A stretch of DNA of 64,000 nt, taken from contig NC_134833.1 in NCBI RefSeq assembly GCF_004210375.1, positions 45,440,782 through 45,504,781 of the forward strand, in the 5' to 3' direction. The stretch is from Tachypleus tridentatus (lineage: Eukaryota; Arthropoda; Merostomata; Xiphosura; Limulidae). The translations under genes were made by a program, and so were the position numbers. Shown one piece after another: positions 10,303 to 23,679 of the stretch; positions within the stretch are counted from its first letter, which is position 1, and every line of letters starts with the position of its first letter. The notes below the pieces were generated by a model. The model saw nothing but the letters and a program-made list of their open reading frames with translations, had not been told where the DNA came from and searched no databases.

Positions 10303-12599
10303 ATGTTGTGAAAGGAGGTAAGCATATATCAGAATTACATTTTCTATATAGGAAAAATTATAACATTAGTCCTCTGCTGAACAATATTCCCAAAAATTGT
10401 ATCCTGTACTCCAAAAGCCTAACTAGTAACATAAATAAAGTGTACAGTACTATATTTTTCAGATCCACCTTAAAATCACAAAAAAACAACAATTCTCAAA
10501 CATAACCCAAACCTGGCATGCATCACACTTATTCATGAACTATCTCTAACCATATTTAAGTTATACTAAAATAGGTCCTAGTTCTGTTAAGAGTATTAAA
10601 AATTTAGCCAATTAAAATTATGCTTTTTTGGATGCCCTCTATGTATTATTGATCTTTTTACTATTATGTCTCTAGTTCATAGCATTAGATTTTAATTATC
10701 TAAAAAAATACTTTATATGTATCAAGCCTTGGAAAATAAGTCTAACTTTACAAAATTATCATTTTTAATATCTTCAATACTTATAAGAGAGCATGAAATT
10801 GTTTTTCTACCATGTTAAGAACACAAATCTTCTTGTAAACCATAATGTTCTTTTCCAAAGATCTAGTTTTCTCTGTACACCACAAGCTGATTTTCCTATA
10901 CAATGTTCTGACTTCTCAAAGGCAGAGCATATGCTACAGTGCCTTTTCAAGATACACATTTCATTTCACAGTAATTGTCCAAGAGATTGGACTCTGTTGA
11001 TATTTTTCAAAGACATCACTAAAAAAACAATAAACATACATATAAAAAAGGTTAAGTTACAACTAACAATTAATATCAGTCTATACTTCACTATCTTCAA
11101 ATAATTAATCTTTATATTAAAACATTTTAAATTAACCTGTCCTTTGGATGTTTCATCACACCAGAGTTATAAGTAAATAAAATATGAAATAAACTAAATA
11201 TTGTAATTTCTGTTCACTTTTATTAATACTTAGCAGTACAATGATAATAAGTAACTATCTTAGGTTTAGTCAGACCAAGAATTACAAATAAAATCTTACA
11301 AGTACAATAAATATTTATAAAAAGAAATTATTTTGTGAAATAGGCTTACTGTAATTAGCACAACTAAAGTTACTTTTTCAATTACTATCTACATATTCAA
11401 AATTTTTGTAGTAATCTTTTCTTTATTGTAAAACTGGAATACAGGTGACATTGGAGATAGCTTAAGACATTTATAAAAGCCAATTTTTCATGTTTTTATG
11501 GCAATAACAAATACTTAATTCTACTTATAACTTTTCAGCTAAAATAACTGGTACCTCAATACAAGTTTTATCAGTGTTAAACTGTCTTTTGGTTTAAAAG
11601 GGTCCAGACAGTCTCACCATAGAAAAAAAATTACAGAAATATATTAATGTTATTAATGCTTTATTTACTTTTAAATTTTACATTTCAAAAAATAATCATT
11701 GTATAATACTGAAGTAAACCACCGAAATTTCTCAGATTTTTATAAATATTCAAGAAATTTTTGAACACTTTCTATTGTAGGCAATTGCTCTAAATTTTTA
11801 TTTACATGAATTGAATCATCATTGTTTTTGTGTTCAGACAAAAATGTTTTTTTTCCATTTAATTGTGTCTTTTGTATTTTCCAATCATTTATTGAAATTT
11901 TCTAGTCTTGTATTTAACTGAAAAAAGTGTTTGATAATTGTTTTATTTAAACAGAACCATTTATTTTTTAATGAGGCATCAACTTTATGCAACAAAGTGT
12001 CAAATTATTTACAACAATGTGTAATTTCTCATCTTGAAGAATACAAACTATAATTACACATTACATACCTAATTATATTCTCATTTGAAAACAAACACCC
12101 TTCTGAAGTAACTTTCCTGACATAATTAAGTTCTCATTTTGAAACAAACTTTCAAGATGTCTTCAAAAAATAAGTTATTAAAAAAAAAAGAAAATGTAGA
12201 CTATATAAAAAAAATATTTGGGTGAGACATTGTCCGTATCATGTTTACATTGTTGTAAGAGTATGTTTTTGTTCTTGGTCTATTCAAAGTTAAATTATAT
12301 ATTGTGATACATAACACTTTTCCTTTTGTTTTTCTGCAACAAACATTTGCACACTACAGCATACAGCATTTCCACTTTCCCATAATGAATAATATTGTGA
12401 GTAACAACTGACAAAACATAATGCACATTAAATTAATATTTAAGCACCAGCAGACTGGCTGGTTGGACTTGTAGGATCAGTTTAATAGAAAGAATATTTA
12501 GGAATGAGTGATTTACATTTAAATAGGGTAGAGGTTGGCTTGTTTGTAAGGGTTGTTAGATGACTATAAGAGAAACTTTAAACTAGAGCTAGACAGTGG
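10303..12599. other. Non-coding AT-rich stretch
   Basis: No gene, RNA or repeat recognised. Short open frames are chance products of AT-rich DNA. Confidence 0.5.
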
Positions 12600-14880
12600 C
12601 AAAGACCAGGACGTATGAAGAAAAAAATAATAGAAAAGTATAATGTGTAGGAACGAAATACAAAAGTAGTTACGGAGTTAAAATGTAACTATTAACTCAG
12701 AAATAAAATATATAAATAAAAATATGGATTTCAGAACACAAGTCCAAATAAAAAAGATTTTGATTCCTGATGTTAAGAAAATATGCAAGTTCAAAAACCA
12801 GTTTAAAGAAACAAAAAAAATCCTATAACCTGAGCAATTTTAAAAGGTGGACCTTTCTTCCAGTTCTATATCATTGTGAAATATTTTTAAATTATGGAAA
12901 TAACTGAAACTGTATACTGATAACAGAATTTTTCTTGGAATACAGGATTATAAGTTATTTAATAGGGATGAGTACTATGAGGAGGAGAAGTGACTTAACA
13001 TGTAAAATGTTTGCTTTATCCTGTTGAAGTTGAGGATAACACAGATGACAGAAAAGAGAATGAATCTGTTTATGTTTCTATTAGTAGATATAGGGGAGAA
13101 GGCTTTTGGTTAGAATCAGTTACAAGTCACCTTATGAAACTGATAAATTTTACACTGGGATTAAGATTTCAGTTGTTAATGATAATGTCAATTATGAAGG
13201 ACTTTAATTTCAAATTACAGATTAGCAAATGTTGAGAATCACACCATGAAGGAGTCAGGTTTTTTAAATACCATTCGGGTTGGATTTTATTCACCAACTT
13301 GTCTTGTCAGGGAACCTGTTAGAAACAATACTATCTTAGATTTATTTTTACCTTCTAATACAGAAATAGTTGAGAGGGTGAAAACTATGGAATATCTGAG
13401 AGTGCAAATAATAATTCTTCAATTAGCTTTGATGTTTCACTGCATATAGGGATTGAAAATAGTGAGATTTTAGATACAAATTTTTACAAAAACCATTTTT
13501 CTATTGAGTTGAGGACCTGAATTAATTGGATGTACAAGGAAATGTACATTTTATTTTCAAGACATACGTATCTCTTACAAACACAAAAAGGATGACTGCA
13601 AGTAAGAGCCCAGGTTGGTTCACACAGAATGTAATGGATTATAACCATACAAACTTTAAACTAACTGCTATCGCACGAGACTTAGAGGATTACAGAAAAT
13701 TAAGAATGTAAGAGTCAAACAGAACATTACTAAATCAAAAATGAATATGAAAAAAAAGCATGACAGAAAATGTAAAATATTATGTAAAGATTTATTTAAA
13801 ATCACGAAGGGTAGGTACAATGTTAGGATGGCAGTAGTGTCTATGAGAGAGATGGAAAGGGTCTTTTCTGATGACTAAGATAATTTCGTTACTGAATTCT
13901 TTTTCTTCAGTTTTTATTAATGAAGATTCAAGCAATTTTCCTTATCCTGAATAGATGCTAAGTGGAAACAAGATCAAACAACACAATTACATTAATTGTA
14001 AGATTGTTAAGAAAATGAAGAAGTTTGAAAAATAGAGCTTCTTTGTCAGATATACTCAACAGTTTTAATGAAAGTTAAGAACTGGATACACAAGCCAGTT
14101 CCTAATATTTTTTGTTAGTCCTTGAATAGTTAATGCAGACAAGGGTAAGTAAAGGTGTAGATTTGGTATATTTATATTTTCAGAAAGTATTTAAAAAGAT
14201 ACCACAAAAAGAAAAACAAACTTGGTAAATAAATTATATCTATTGTTGTGGAAGATTAGTTGGCTTGCTGACAGAAAATGCCTGGATGGAACAAAATAGA
14301 GGGTTGTCATAAATGGAATTCAGTCATATTGAATATCACGTAGGTCTCAATATTAGGTCTTTTTCTAATTAACATTAAAATCCTTAAACTTCCTCATACT
14401 AAGTTTTCAAGTATCACTGGTTATAAGGAGGAGGAGGATGTTCTACAAAAAGACTTAAGATTTCTCGAGATTGACAAGTAAATGGCAGATAATTTTAATA
14501 AATGCTAGGTATTGCATGTGGGACATCACAACTTGAATTATGTGCAATTTTGATGGGAATAACCTGAACAGTATTATAAGAGTAGGGATCTTTGTGTTCT
14601 GATTGACCACTCTCTTAAATAATCTAAGCAGTTTACTGTCACCAGTGACATACAAATTGGACTTCAGATTTTACCTACAGAAATGCAGAATAAAACTATC
14701 AAACCATAGAGAGGTTATGAATTTTATCATATAAGCCATTGTTTAGGTTTCATTTGGAACATTGTGTCCTTACTTTATGAAAAAATACTAAACTGTTTGA
14801 AAAAGCTCAGAGAATGGTTACTTTTGAACTGTATAGCAATTTGGCCTCCCTGGAAAATGAAAAACAATTCTTTCTTTATT
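12600..14880 (+). pseudogene. CR1/L2-like LINE, endonuclease and reverse transcriptase remnants
   Basis: In several plus frames the order of a CR1/L2 ORF2 can be followed. Endonuclease: GIQDYKLFNRDE (about 12935-12970; family GYkLfRkDR), SIMKDFNFKL (13190; family ivMGDFNf), then LVREPVRNNTILDLFLP (13305-13355; family PTRxxNILDLvl). Reverse transcriptase: a run around 13590-13870 with SPGWFT, then SFFFSVF near 13905, damaged palm at 14330-14400, VLQKDLRFLE at 14440 and SRDLCVLIDHSLK at 14585-14625 (family DLGVxidxsLK). Dozens of stops and frameshifts; clearly dead. The 3' end is near 14880, after cattctttctttattcattc, which recurs at 16865-16885. Confidence 0.65.
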
Positions 14881-17800
14881 CATTCATTTTATACATAAGA
14901 ATTTATTTATAGATACTAATAACCAGTTAAACTGGATGAAAATGTCAATTTTATACTTAAATTCAACAAAAGTAATAAAACTTTATATTCTGTTTAGGGT
15001 TATTTTCATTAAAATAAAGTAACTATTTTAAACTGTAAATAATTTAACAGTATTTATCTCCCCAGAAAAGGAAGTATTCTGAAACTAAATGTATATTTAA
15101 TTTCTAGGTCAGAGAACTCCAGCTTTTTCTATTAAAGAATAGATGAACAAATCCATCTAATAAACTACAGCTAATTTTTCAGGATATACAACTTTTAGCA
15201 TTAAGGGTGAAAGTTCAGTGAAACAAGAAATTTGAGATATTTCACCTTAGTAACACTTTATTGTTTAGGCTTGTTCTGAAATGTTATTGTTAAAAGTAAT
15301 TTGTGCTACAACTTTTTAAAATATAATAAAAGATTGTGTGAAACAAAACAATTCCTTCCACAAAAAAGTAAAATCACAAAATTAAAAATGGCAAATTTCA
15401 TATAAAATTAATTTAATTAAACTTTGAACCTCATGAAAACTAATTATCTACAATTATAGCCAATATGAGAGAAAATGGCACTTCCAGTAATAATAAACTA
15501 ATCTTCCCATATCCTTGCAATGTAATTTTCTTACCTAACATTCTATGTGGCACTTTATCAAGAGCTTTTATATCACATTTCACTCATGTATTTGTAAAAC
15601 AACTTTTTTTAGACTATACAGAGGAAAACTAATAAATTTTTAGGACAATCTCATCATCCCTTTTAAAACAGAAGTAACTAAAGCAACTCTGAATTTTAGT
15701 ACTACATTTTCTTTACCAAAAGCTGCTAATCATGACTAAATGAATTAAACTATTATCAAAGGAAAATTTCAAATCCTAAAAAACATTAAAATTTACTGAA
15801 AACTACTGGCTGTTAGGCCGAGTAGGATGGATTGTTAGTCTTATGGCTCAGAATATCAAATTCAATGTGAAGGGTATTTGTGCTTTTCAGTTATATGTAT
15901 ATTAGTTCTAAAAATAAATCAAGGATAATATTTTTCTTTTAATTTAAGATCAGGAAGAATGTTTTAGCTTTTAATTTTACTTAATGGGTTAAGTAACCAG
16001 CAACGGCAGCAGACATTAATTAATACTCTTCAGTAACCGGTAGTTATAAATCCTCACGACAAGGCTCACAGGACTCATGATGCCAATAACAATTGCCAGT
16101 ACTCATTCTACTTCATTTAAGTTGAAGTTTTAGCATAAATTTAATACTTCTAATTCCGTTTTTTAAACAGTCCAACACATGAAAACATTGTGAAATTCTG
16201 TAAAATATGACACAGAACTTATTATTTTATACTGTACTTGTAGTACCTTAGGATTAACTATAACACAAATGTGTATATCTAAATTACAATGATACTCTCT
16301 TACTAGTACTGAACAAAATGTTTGACAAACTTAACTGAGAATGTAATTTTTATGCCAATTTACATTCAGAAAATGAGAAGAATTACCTGCATCATGTTTG
16401 TTTTTTTTTTTTTCCTAAACTGGGGAAAAATCTGGCAGATTATTCGACTAAGTTCGAAATAAACATAAAACTCTCCTTTCATCAGTTACCATTGTGCCAG
16501 AATTTATAACTCGCCCTCTCAGTGTATAAAAATTGCGTATATTATGATACAACAAATTAAGTACGCGTAATATATTTAAATAAAATATAGTGCAACTGGT
16601 AACATTTTCAGTACGACAAAAAAAACTGTTTTAAAATAAGAACGATAAAATAAAGACAGCCATTTTAAAATTGTACTCTGCCTTAATATTTAATTATTAA
16701 ATATATAATTTACCAATACAGTGAAAGCGCGTAAGATAACATATTCTCTTGCAGTCAACTAAAATCCTGGGGCTGTGACCGAAACGTTGAACTGCAAATT
16801 ACAATTCTGAATATGCTTATCTTTCCTAAACCTACTTCTCACAATGGTGAATGAGAAACATAATTCTTTCTTTATTCATTCGGTATATGTGTATGAATTT
16901 ATTATCTTCATACTCACTTCACAAATTAAAATTACTTATTGCACTTAATTTTCAATTCTAATATAAGTCGCCAGGTTTGTCAGCAATTATACTTAAAATC
17001 TTTAGATATCTAACCTGTAGCTGAATATTGAAAAACATCGCTACCTCGGCAGCTACTTTCACTGACACGACAACATTGTGTTATGGGTCAGATTATATGT
17101 AATAGGTCTGTTACAAGAAAGTTACTTCAGTTTTGAGAGAGACATAACATGACAAGTTGTGAACTTACTTCCTTGAAGACATCAGTTCGTAAGGTAAGAA
17201 ACACTGAAGCTAATTCTATAAAAAAGGACTGAAAATTCAAATTTAAATAACTACTCAGTGTGAATGGATCTCCTGCGAATGGTTTGAAATTCAACATACG
17301 CCTCTGAACATAATCATAACGAAAATCATCGTTTTGAAAGTTAGTTCTTTAAGTAACCTCATATTACTGTATTCATACGATCAGTTGTTTCAGCAAGATG
17401 GAATTACTCTATAGGGTTAATAATCTTAAAGAACAAAACAAATTCTACTATTATGGAGTATATATTATTGCAAGTCTGCAGTTAGGCTTAAACTAACCTT
17501 ACAAATATTAAACCCATCAAATCTGACTCTAGGAACTTGTCTATTCTCTTGACTGTAATGGCAAAACTTTGAGGTGGGTCCATTGATTTTAACTTTGGTT
17601 TCCTTGGGAAAATGTCTGCGGACACCCAATGTTATTTTAAAAATAACAATTTTTGTATAAGAAAAGACAAATCCCACGCAGCAGCTTTATTTAACATAGA
17701 TTTTTTTAATGAAGAAAAAATGTTTGCTTTCATCCTTCATTATGCTGTTTCGTCATTCCTTATTTTACTTATTCCAGTACGAAAGACAATAAATGTGAAG

Positions 17801-18334
17801 TAAAAGTGTTTCAGGTATGGGGATAGAAGTTGACCCTATGGTACTACTCTCTAAATCGATTTTGGCAAGTCAGATTGGAGTCCTTGCAATACTACATAAT
17901 ATTCACTGCACTTTAATCCATTTGTGCGTCATATGAGTAGTTAGTTAAGTTTTTAACGGCAATGGTAAGGTTCTCCTGATTGACTGCTTTCTATCTAATC
18001 AGTAGTTCAAAATTAGAAACGGCGGCAGACAATATTAGTAGTTTTGACATGAATACAAAATACAGATACCTCTCTGATTATGAGCTCCGTCATATAGTTC
18101 TTTGGCATTACATTTATTGCCTAAAACTATTCCAATCATCATTTCCCGACAGCCTTCTAGCCCTCTTTGAGTGCGATTGGTGTCTGAGCCTTCTTCCGCA
18201 CTACTTATCCTTAGTTAGAAAAGCTTGAATTGGAAAAGATAGATAGCGAGGAATACAGAATAATAGAGAACCGTAGTCTCGGACACTCAGAACTCTGGAA
18301 GATATTATGACTGATTGATAGTTTTTTGTTTCTT
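14881..18334. other. Non-coding stretch; CpG density rises from about 15.8 kb
   Basis: No gene recognised. At 16770-16890 the motif tgtgaccgaaacgttg and an attctttctttattcattc stretch suggest the tail of another retroelement. From about 15.8 kb CpG dinucleotides become frequent, unlike 1-15 kb, which may mark the 5' end of the MTERF4 transcription unit. Two open frames (17465-17677 on -, 17980-18228 on +) match no known family. Confidence 0.4.
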
Positions 18335-18420
18335 TTTTGTTGAGGACAAAGCTACACAATGGGCTATTTGTGCTCTTCCCACTTCAGGTATCGAAACCTC
18401 CAGCTTACCTTAAGTCACTA
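18335..18420 (-). repeat. SINE-3 copy (tRNA-related), degenerate
   Basis: On the minus strand a B-box-like GGTTTCGATACC is followed by agcccattgtgtagctttg and an A-rich tail (caacaaaaaagaaac). The shared tail motif links it to the other two SINE families here. Confidence 0.5.
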
Positions 18421-18625
18421 GAGGACTGATCGACAGGCTGTAATTAAATGTATGGCCTGGACATTAATTACGAGTGACATATTTCAGTCAAATACAGTAT
18501 CAATTGTGTTATTTAAAGCAAAGCAAATAAGTAATTTGAAATGCAAGTGCGATTTCTTATAGTATAAATTGAAATAGTAAAATGAAATTATCTATTTAAG
18601 GAATGTGTTTTACGTCGTAATAGTT

Positions 18626-18893
18626 AGTTTGTTTGTTGAATTTTGCGCTAAGCTACTTGAAGGCTTTCTGCACCAGCCGACCCTGTTTTATAGGTGACAG
18701 ACTAGAGGTTAAAGCAGTTAGTTAACGCCACCCACTGCCAAACCAATTCTTGAACTACTTTTTTTACCAAAAAAATCTGAGATTAACTACCACATTATAA
18801 TGCTCTCATGGCTGAAAGAGCGAGAATGTTCAGTATTTGGACTCTAAATTAAGACGCGTAGATTGCGAGACGTGCACCCTTATCATCAGGCCA
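18626..18893 (-). repeat. SINE-1 copy, old
   Basis: Same structure as 23214-23492 and 26364-26638, strongly diverged. The tail lies at the left (tttgtttgttgaattttgcgc on +); the head at the right is barely recognisable. Confidence 0.6.
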
Positions 18894-19238
18894 ACGCATA
18901 AGAAATGTCAGTAATTTTCAGATAAATTCCGGGCTTTGATCTTATCCCCCTCCTCAAAATATCTCTTATCAGCCGGAGTTCAGGCACTGTTTCCTCTTTC
19001 CCAACATTTACTTTTCTAAATTCAATTATACTAGTTTTATTTATGTCCTTTTACCATCTTCAATACTCTCCCGCCACTATCACCGACAATTAACATTGGC
19101 GTAACATAAAGGTTATGAAAATAAAATCAACAGAAATTATGTCATTGAAATACATATAAGTAAACTGTAAAAAAAACTTTGACAAATAATTTAGATCGAT
19201 ACATTTTTGAGGCTCTGTGATGTTCGTCAGACTCGATG

Positions 19239-19595
19239 TAATTCTTTATTAGGTCTAAAATACTACCAAAGTGTGTGTGAAAGTATGGATCCCTCACTTT
19301 GTTTTCTTTTCTTCTTCTATCTATTCAATGCCCCTCACTAGTACAGCGGTATGTCTACAGATTTACAACGCTAAACTCAGGTGTTCGATTCCTCTCGGTG
19401 GGTTCAGCAGATAGCCTAATTCTTTATTAGGTCTAAAATACTACCAAAGTGTGTGTGAAAGTATGGATCCCTCACTTTGTTTTTCTTTTCTTCTTCTATC
19501 TATTCAATGCCCCTCACTAGTACAGCGGTATGTCTACAGATTTACAACGCTAAACTCAGGTGTTCGATTCCTCTCGGTGGGTTCAGCAGATAGCC
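19239..19595. repeat. 178-bp tandem duplication spanning a SINE's 5' half
   Basis: 19239-19416 and 19417-19595 are nearly identical; the second has one extra T. The unit contains unique flank, the left target-site duplication and the first 86 bases of SINE-2. It was made after that SINE had inserted. Confidence 0.9.
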
Positions 19596-19640
19596 CGATG
19601 TGGCTTTGCTATAAGAAAAACACGCATACACAAACACACT
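19510..19640 (+). repeat. SINE-2 (tRNA-Val-like head) with target-site duplication
   Basis: The head has an A-box-like tagtacagcgg and a good B-box (GTTCGATTCC), with tttacaacgc at the anticodon position, closest to tRNA-Val(TAC) with one extra base. After it come cagatagcccgatgtggctttgct and a CA-rich tail. An 11-bp target-site duplication (tctattcaatg) flanks it at 19499-19509 and 19640-19650. Confidence 0.8.
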
Positions 19641-20394
19641 CTATTCAATGTTTCCCAATCTCTAGTGATTTAGCACCAGGAGACCCCAACCCCCTCCATG
19701 TTACAGTCTTTGCTAATCAAAACAAGTTATCTACGTAAAGCGAAACCAAAAGTATAGCTAATTCAATATACTTTATTTACATGCTTATAAAGATTATAAT
19801 GTAAAAAAAAAAAGTGGGGAAGTATATCAGTCTGATTTCTTACCAGAATATTAGTAATATAAATAAGCGCTATGAGATAATTATATTTATCCTAGAAAAC
19901 CTTAAGGATCTTCTTTGGGATAGGTACAGAAGCACTGTGAGTGTTATATACGTGTGTAACTGAAACTCACACAATATGTGGTTCAGACAGGCTAATTCTT
20001 CCACATATATTGCGTATGGGGAATATTTCAATGTAGATAAAGTAATATCAGCTGTGTAAAGGAGAGAATAACACTATCTCCACATATACTAATAATGCTC
20101 CTTGACATACTACATACAAATTCTGGTGTATTAGTAATATATAAGGTGATTATTGAAGCCATGCGCGACTCTTTTCTGTCCAAAAAGAAAGAAACATTAA
20201 TTTGGGCAGTTATCTGTCTGGTGAGGGATGAAGACCCAATGATGTTTTGTAGTTATGGCCAATCGATCATTCAGTTATATGCTGTAATGATTACAGATGC
20301 AGTGAAAGAATGGAACTCTCCGATACTAATGATATTGCTAGGGTTGAATCCATCGCACTGTAGCAGAAATCAAATATAGAAATACCAACACATA

Positions 20395-21055
20395 CGTCTG
20401 AGGTCGTTAGCTGAAGATTATGCAAACAATCTAGATCTAGTGCAGCAAAAGCAACTCACTGATTTGTTTGCTGAATATGCCCATGTATTTTTAGCAACAC
20501 ATGGCCAGTTGTTACTTGCCACATCATACATGCAGGTAACACGTGACCAACCACGTGACAAACCACTCTGGACTTTTCTGCAGCAACGACATACGACAGA
20601 TGTTTACTGATATAATCATACAACTTTCAGAGAATGCTTGATAATTTCTAGAAGTGATTATCAGGAAGAAAAAAGCATAAAAGAAAAAGGATGAGTGAGC
20701 ACAGCAACACACACTCATGCCTACATTTTATTACAAACAAATGAATGTCTGATCTGATATATCAGTAGTAGCATGTCGATTGTAAATGACGAAGGCGAAA
20801 CGAGGACTGCTTTGGACTCATGTAATGCATCTGCCAATTTTGAGGGGCTAATGAAGCTTATCTTAAAGGGGCTACAATGGCATGATGCTTGATCTATGTT
20901 GAAAATAATTTGGCATTTTGTCGCACATTTGAATCTGCACTAAAATAATGATGATATTCTAGTGAAGAAACAAACGAGTTTGAAAATGAAGCCAGGAAAG
21001 TATTCACTTAATTGCATGGCAGTGGATATTCTGGGTCACACTATAGGCAGAGATT
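20395..21055 (+). pseudogene. Ty3/gypsy pol fragment (plus strand)
   Basis: The stretch from the end of protease into reverse transcriptase is readable in pieces: LVQQKQLTDLFAEYAHVF (20438-20490; the lead-in to gypsy RT), remnants of the primer-grip region at 20520-20640, NASANFEGLMKLILKGLQWH (about 20826-20885; family CNAPATFxRLMxxxLxGLxW) and LKMKPGKYSLN then ILGHTIGRD (20975-21052; family LKLxPxKCxF-xxxVxFLGHxVxxxG). The YxDD box between them is lost, and stops and frameshifts are frequent. A probable LTR lies 1 kb downstream. Confidence 0.6.
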
Positions 21056-22099
21056 AAAATTTTAAGCTACCTTGTTCAAAGAGCCACAATAAGCAATTGT
21101 GATCCACCAAAATGTCTCCAATTTCCTTTACTTTGCCTCACGTTATTGACGATTTGTTGTCAATTTTTCTAAGATAGTAACACAATTACCTGTTATCACA
21201 AAAGTTAATATGTACTCGGTGGAATAAAGAAATTAATAAATGATTCTGATCTCTAAAACTCATTTTAGTGGATTCTGCCATGCTAGCCCAGCCATGACAA
21301 GACAATGGAAAAAGTAATTTGAAAAGATGATAAAAGAATTCAGATGGATCTGGTTGTGGTAGGTGTTAGTAGCATAGAAGCAACTTAGATCTGGCTATAC
21401 CTGTCCATATCTTGTACTCTTGCAGATTGGTCCGTTGAAGTACAACTTACAATGGATGTCAGGTGCACAAAGTACATGGAATATGTGGATAAGTTTTGTC
21501 TGTACATCTCAGGTGATCCTGTGGTACACTAGCCTGGATGCCTCGTATAAGTTGTAATAATAAACAGAAAATAGTGAAGTATAAGAAAACATGTTCAAGG
21601 CAATGATGTTTATAGAATAACGACAGCAAGGAGACACACCAACAAACTTTTTGCCATGTGATTAATTTATAACTAGTTTATGAAGACCTGACGCTATCAA
21701 GGACAACAGAGAAGTTATTTAAAACAGAGATGCAGAGAAAGCCGCTGAAAAACATTCGCCATTTGTTTGAATTTGAACAATCTATCTTGGTTAAAAGGGA
21801 TTATTCAAGCTATAAACTAAAGACGAGAAATTGTCCCTTATATGTTTAAGTTGAAGTGAATTGACGCTATCGAGGTTAAAATGGGTTAAGCAAACTTGAA
21901 CGTCGAAACCAAAAAGAACCTTGGATAATGGACCGACTTTACAGTATGGGCTATTGTTTTCAAGAGAATGATTAACTAACAAACTTAAAAGTTTGTAAAC
22001 AAGAAAGAAACCTTGACCATTTGATGACGAGTCAGTATGAACTACTAATAACTAACGAGTTTAAAAAATCACGAAAAGAAAGTCAGCTGACACCATGAT
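21056..22099. other. Non-coding, possibly rest of the gypsy element
   Basis: No motif recognised. It lies between the plus-strand pol fragment and the probable LTR, so it may be internal or LTR U3 sequence of the same element. Confidence 0.3.
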
Positions 22100-22540
22100 A
22101 CTATGAAGAGGCCGACAATTTCACCCTCAGCCAGTATAAAAGGTCCTAGAACAGACGCCAGAATATTAAAAATTTATCAAGTAGTCTGAACTGATCTGAT
22201 CATTCACATTTCATCTCATCTTCTAGAAGAAGAAGGAGAGAAGGTGTCTCTTACCATTAGTAGAAACGCCATTTTGCGCCCAAGCTCTTTGTAAGTATTT
22301 TTAATGCCATTCTTTCTTAAACATCAGTCATCATGTTAATAAAGTTAAAATGATTACCTGCGATAAACATGAATAAATATAACCTATATATATATAAATG
22401 TTTGTGTGTGTAAATATTAAGTGTTTGATGACTTAAATAAAAAGAGTTGTTGGAAGTCCTAGTCTCAAGTCTCTCGAGTCGCTTGTTTTAATTACAAGGC
22501 CTCGAGTTAGTGTTTGTGTGCTCTATTCGTCCACTACATA
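22100..22540 (+). promoter_or_regulatory. Probable LTR promoter and poly(A) region
   Basis: TATA box tataaaagg at 22135-22143, poly(A) signal AATAAA at 22436-22441 and an end in ...ccactaca near 22538. The order TATA, then AATAAA about 300 bases later, then CA is that of an LTR U3-R-U5. No second copy is present in the window, so the boundaries are guesses; it could be a solo LTR or the 3' LTR of the 20.4-21.1 kb pol fragment. Confidence 0.35.
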
Positions 22541-23033
22541 TTCACTTCAAATAAATATTTCATGTAACAGCAGGTAGTATTAGTCGAACAGGTGAGAAAC
22601 TGATAAAGTTAGAGGTGTAAGACAGCTTCCACAATCGATATGAGCACTAATGTAAATCTCCCTGTCGATACAAGTGGGATTCATCAATCACTAAAATCTG
22701 TAAAAAGTCGGGTTGCTGATAGATTACTGACTGATAGAACATTACATTATACTCTTTTTCAAGCCAACGAGTGGTAGTATAAAGCACAAAGTATGCACTA
22801 CTTCATATAATTGCCACTCTATCGTCACAACAGCTAACACAACCATTAGGATAAATAGCCATTGTTTAACAGGAAGTGGCAATCCTTTCTTTTCAAGCTA
22901 TAAAGTGATATTAATAGTACAATGTTTCCAATACATTTGTCATTTCCACTTCTTAATCAATAGCTAGAAAGTGTTGCTATGCCAGACTGATTTTGTTATA
23001 TATGACAATATGGACTGCCTTTCAATGTAACAA

Positions 23034-23155
23034 TTGTTGTGTGTTTTCTTATAGCAAAGCCACATCGGGCTATCTGCTGAGCCCACCGAGGGGAATCGAA
23101 CCCTTGATTTTAGCGTTGTAAATCCAAAGACATACCCTTGTACTAGCGGGGGGCA
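23034..23155 (-). repeat. SINE-2 copy with 13-bp target-site duplication
   Basis: Complete copy on -. Flanked by ttcaatgtaacaa at 23021-23033 and 23156-23168, a perfect 13-bp duplication, so it is a fairly recent LINE-type insertion. Confidence 0.88.
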
Positions 23156-23213
23156 TTCAATGTAACAAAGCACTAGTATTTGGATTTTCCCGCCAGAGAT
23201 CTTATGCTATACA

Positions 23214-23492
23214 TTGTTTGTTTGTTCTTTGAATTTTGCGCACAGCTACACGAGGACTATCTGCGCTAGCCATCCCTAATTTAGCAGTGTGAGAGTAGGT
23301 GGAAAGCAACTCGTTATCACCACCCACCGCCAACTTTCGGGCTACTCTTTTATCAACAAATAGTGGGATTGATGGGTCACATTATAACGCCTCCACGGTT
23401 GAAAGGGCGAGCATGTTTGGTGTGACGGGGATTCGAACTCGCGACCCTCAGATAACGAGTCAGGTGCCTTAACCACTTGGCCATGCCGGGTC
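23214..23492 (-). repeat. SINE-1 (tRNA-derived) copy
   Basis: On the minus strand the head begins gacccggcatggccaagtgg (A box) and contains gagttcgaatccc (B box); a core follows and it ends in aacaaacaaaca. The anticodon position reads TAT here and AAT in the 26.5-kb copy. The left flank atgctatacat resembles the right flank atggtatata; if that is the target-site duplication, the Tc1 element at 23501 landed in it. Confidence 0.8.
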
Positions 23493-23679
23493 ATGGTATA
23501 TATACTGTTGGCCAAAATATTAAGGCCAATGAACATCAAGAAAAATATGCATTTTGCGTTGTTAGACCCAACCACTTATTTGAGTAGAGCTTCGTAAAAT
23601 GAAAATAACAAAAGGGAAAATAAAAACATTTTTTAGCACTTAATAGGGAAAGTGTTAACACTATTAAATTAGCCTAAAT

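Noticed and set aside
17465..17677. 70-codon minus frame with a donor-like GTTAGT, possible MTERF4 first exon
   Set aside because: MTERF4 begins in the 2372-3331 exon after an in-frame stop, and this peptide matches no known protein.
17980..18228. 82-codon plus frame
   Set aside because: No family match, no splice or poly(A) context.
23214..23492. tRNA gene
   Set aside because: A and B boxes are present, but no cloverleaf with a 3' acceptor pair closes; the full unit recurs three more times with an AAC tail, so it is a SINE.
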